DNA from: Planctomycetaceae bacterium | GTDB lineage: Bacteria; Planctomycetota; Planctomycetia; Pirellulales; Thermoguttaceae | Assembly: GCA_031283825.1 (NCBI GenBank) | Contig: JAITAZ010000382.1 | Span: 1 to 5,493 of the forward strand | Length of the DNA stretch: 5,493 nucleotides | Direction: 5' to 3' | Shown: one piece after another, positions 4,349 to 5,493 of the stretch | Layout of the letters: each line of letters starts with the position of its first letter | Numbering within the stretch: the first letter of the stretch is position 1 | The notes under the pieces: generated by a model | Database searches by the model: none | Told to the model about the DNA's origin: nothing | What the model saw: the letters and a program-made list of their open reading frames with translations, nothing else | Translations under genes and position numbers: made by a program

Positions 4349-5493
4349 TCACCTTCGTCGTGGACGAGAATATGCTTTAGCTTCTGTAATAGTTGATGGT
4401 ACAACCCAGTGGAATTCGAATCCACTCGATGTTTTAAAATATTCCGCGTATGGAGGTAAATGTCTCTGTCTAGAATCATGCCAGTCAACCCTAAAAATTT
4501 GATATGATTCGTTTTTGTCTCGGCGTTGATTTTTAGATTCAGCAAACCCCACTCCAACTAATCTGCCACCTCCCCTTGTTGTTGAAATTTCTACGTCCAT
4601 ATTTATAAACCGAAGTCCGGGACATTTTATTAGTTTCTCTCCAGTATAAGCACCTTCAATTCCTGGCATGTATAACACAATAACGTTTTGGCGAGACTTT
4701 GGTAATTGTCTGCTAGCGAGTGCAACTGCAATACGACTTCCATGTTTTCCTGCTATCAATGGCGCAATTTTGGGAATAAAATCCTGAGCAAGTTTATTTA
4801 AACAATCCAAAATGTCTTGTGATGAAATTGAACGAAATCTAGTTGATTGATTTCCTAGGTTTATTGCATTACGTATCTCTTTCATAACTTCTTGCTGAAT
4901 CGCAGGAAATCCTACTGTTAATGATGAAATTAATTGGAATAAATCAATTATAGTTTGCACACTCTGAACAAATTTATAAACTCTAAAGGCTGTTTGTGCA
5001 TGTCCGAGTGCCATTGAACCAATATTACCTATTGTTCCAACCATACCTGCCATCATAAGTCCAGTTGGATCAATGCCGTTTATTGGATCAGAATGAATAT
5101 AGAGGTATTTATGTAACGATAGCGGATCGTTTAGATTTCCAAAGAATGGGTCTAGTCTATTGAATCGACCGGTTGATGGGTCGTAGTAGCGTTGACGTAA
5201 GTATTGTTGTCCGATCTTTGAGTCGAATTGTTCGCCGCTGTATAGAAATTCCGTAAGTGCAGTTGATGGGTCGAAACCTAGCGCGTTGCCGAAAGCGTCG
5301 TAACTATACAGTTCAATTGCTGCGCCGATATAATCGGTTAAAACTCTTGTGCTGCCGTGACCGTCAAAGGTGAAGTAGAGTTCCTCTCTTGACCCGTTTT
5401 TAACGGTTATTTGGGCGATTTTGTAAAGTCCGATAATGTACGGTATGTTCGGTAGTGGTAGGGATTTACGTCTTGTAACGATTATTATCGCTA
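4349..5493 (-). CDS. Rhs/YD-repeat polymorphic toxin, C-terminal part (5' end beyond the window)
   Basis: The frame is open from the right edge for 380 codons. An internal ATG at 5056 is not the start, because the conserved core lies upstream of it. Residues about 18-65 are the last YD-type strands (YIIGLYKIAQITV, ELYFTFDGHGSTRVLT, ELYSYDAFGN). Residues about 82-145 are the Rhs-associated core: LYSGEQFD, QQYLRQRYYDPSTGRF, DPLSLHKYLY, and the terminal DPINGIDPTGL. In known Rhs proteins the repeats form a shell around the toxin, and the core cuts itself near the DPxG motif. Asp135 and Asp141 are the matching aspartates. The last 235 residues are the variable region: a Gly/Ala/Met-rich hydrophobic helical linker to about residue 195, then a basic domain with FRVDWHDSRQRHLPPY (333-348), FEFHW (358-362) and a RPRRR end. 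I cannot assign its activity. His and Asp residues there are candidates for catalysis. Export route is unknown without the N-terminus. Confidence 0.92.
   Translation of the reverse strand, partial: AIIIVTRRKSLPLPNIPYIIGLYKIAQITVKNGSREELYFTFDGHGSTRVLTDYIGAAIELYSYDAFGNALGFDPSTALTEFLYSGEQFDSKIGQQYLRQRYYDPSTGRFNRLDPFFGNLNDPLSLHKYLYIHSDPINGIDPTGLMMAGMVGTIGNIGSMALGHAQTAFRVYKFVQSVQTIIDLFQLISSLTVGFPAIQQEVMKEIRNAINLGNQSTRFRSISSQDILDCLNKLAQDFIPKIAPLIAGKHGSRIAVALASRQLPKSRQNVIVLYMPGIEGAYTGEKLIKCPGLRFINMDVEISTTRGGGRLVGVGFAESKNQRRDKNESYQIFRVDWHDSRQRHLPPYAEYFKTSSGFEFHWVVPSTITEAKAYSRPRRR
4350..4355 (-). promoter_or_regulatory. Ribosome-binding site over the rhs stop codon
   Basis: Minus-strand AAGGTG is followed by AATATC and then the ATG at 4343. 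The site overlaps the TGA of the rhs gene, so terminating ribosomes could pass directly to the immunity gene. That would couple immunity production to toxin production. This decides the ATG over the GTG at 4352. Confidence 0.6.

Noticed and set aside
4296..4557. Frames at 4296-4502 (plus) and 4333-4557 (minus)
   Set aside because: Both overlap the rhs 3' end and the start of the immunity gene in other frames, without ribosome-binding sites.
5054..5056. ATG at 5056 as the start of a separate 235-residue gene
   Set aside because: The frame is open upstream to the window edge and encodes the conserved Rhs core, so this ATG is internal.

Overview
This AT-rich window carries two gene modules, both read from the minus strand, separated by about 1.4 kb with no convincing gene. 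The best taxonomic clue is the Rhs core at the right edge. Its run through the motifs YLRQRYYDPSTGRF, DPLSLHKYLY and DPINGIDPTGL has the wording I associate with Rhs/YD-repeat proteins of Planctomycetota and related phyla. That is inference from motif style, not a search. The mix of unknown proteins, polymorphic-toxin parts and gene scraps suggests an accessory region of the genome.

Left part (1-2428): a short AT-rich edge holds up to three terminator-like hairpins. To their right lies a two-gene minus-strand operon (2413 to 354). The promoter-proximal gene encodes a 387-residue protein I cannot assign. It overlaps by 16 bp a second gene for a 303-residue protein with a CxxC...CC zinc-ribbon-like cluster and a C-terminal helix-turn-helix. 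A strong hairpin with T-runs on both sides (276-330) ends the operon. In both genes a well-placed Shine-Dalgarno sequence favours the second in-frame start codon.

Middle (2414-3815): no convincing long gene. Instead there are many small perfect inverted repeats, among them an 88-nt element closed by an 11-bp helix, a string of four hairpins, and two overlapping alternative hairpins followed by a 9-bp stem. There are also two short codon-like relics on the minus strand, a pair of degenerate direct repeats (3512 and 3775), and a tiny plus-strand reading frame with a strong ribosome-binding site. The region may hold untranslated RNA, decayed toxin/immunity cassettes, or both.

Right part (3816-5493): the 3' end of a large rhs gene, whose reading frame runs off the right edge. 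It encodes YD-type repeat sequence, the conserved Rhs core ending in DPTGL, and a 235-residue variable C-terminal region that is probably the toxin. Five bases beyond its stop, with its ribosome-binding site over the stop codon, begins a 175-codon gene that by position should be the cognate immunity protein. Neither the toxin domain nor the immunity protein matches a family I can name. This pair and the two-gene operon are the best candidates for undescribed biology here.
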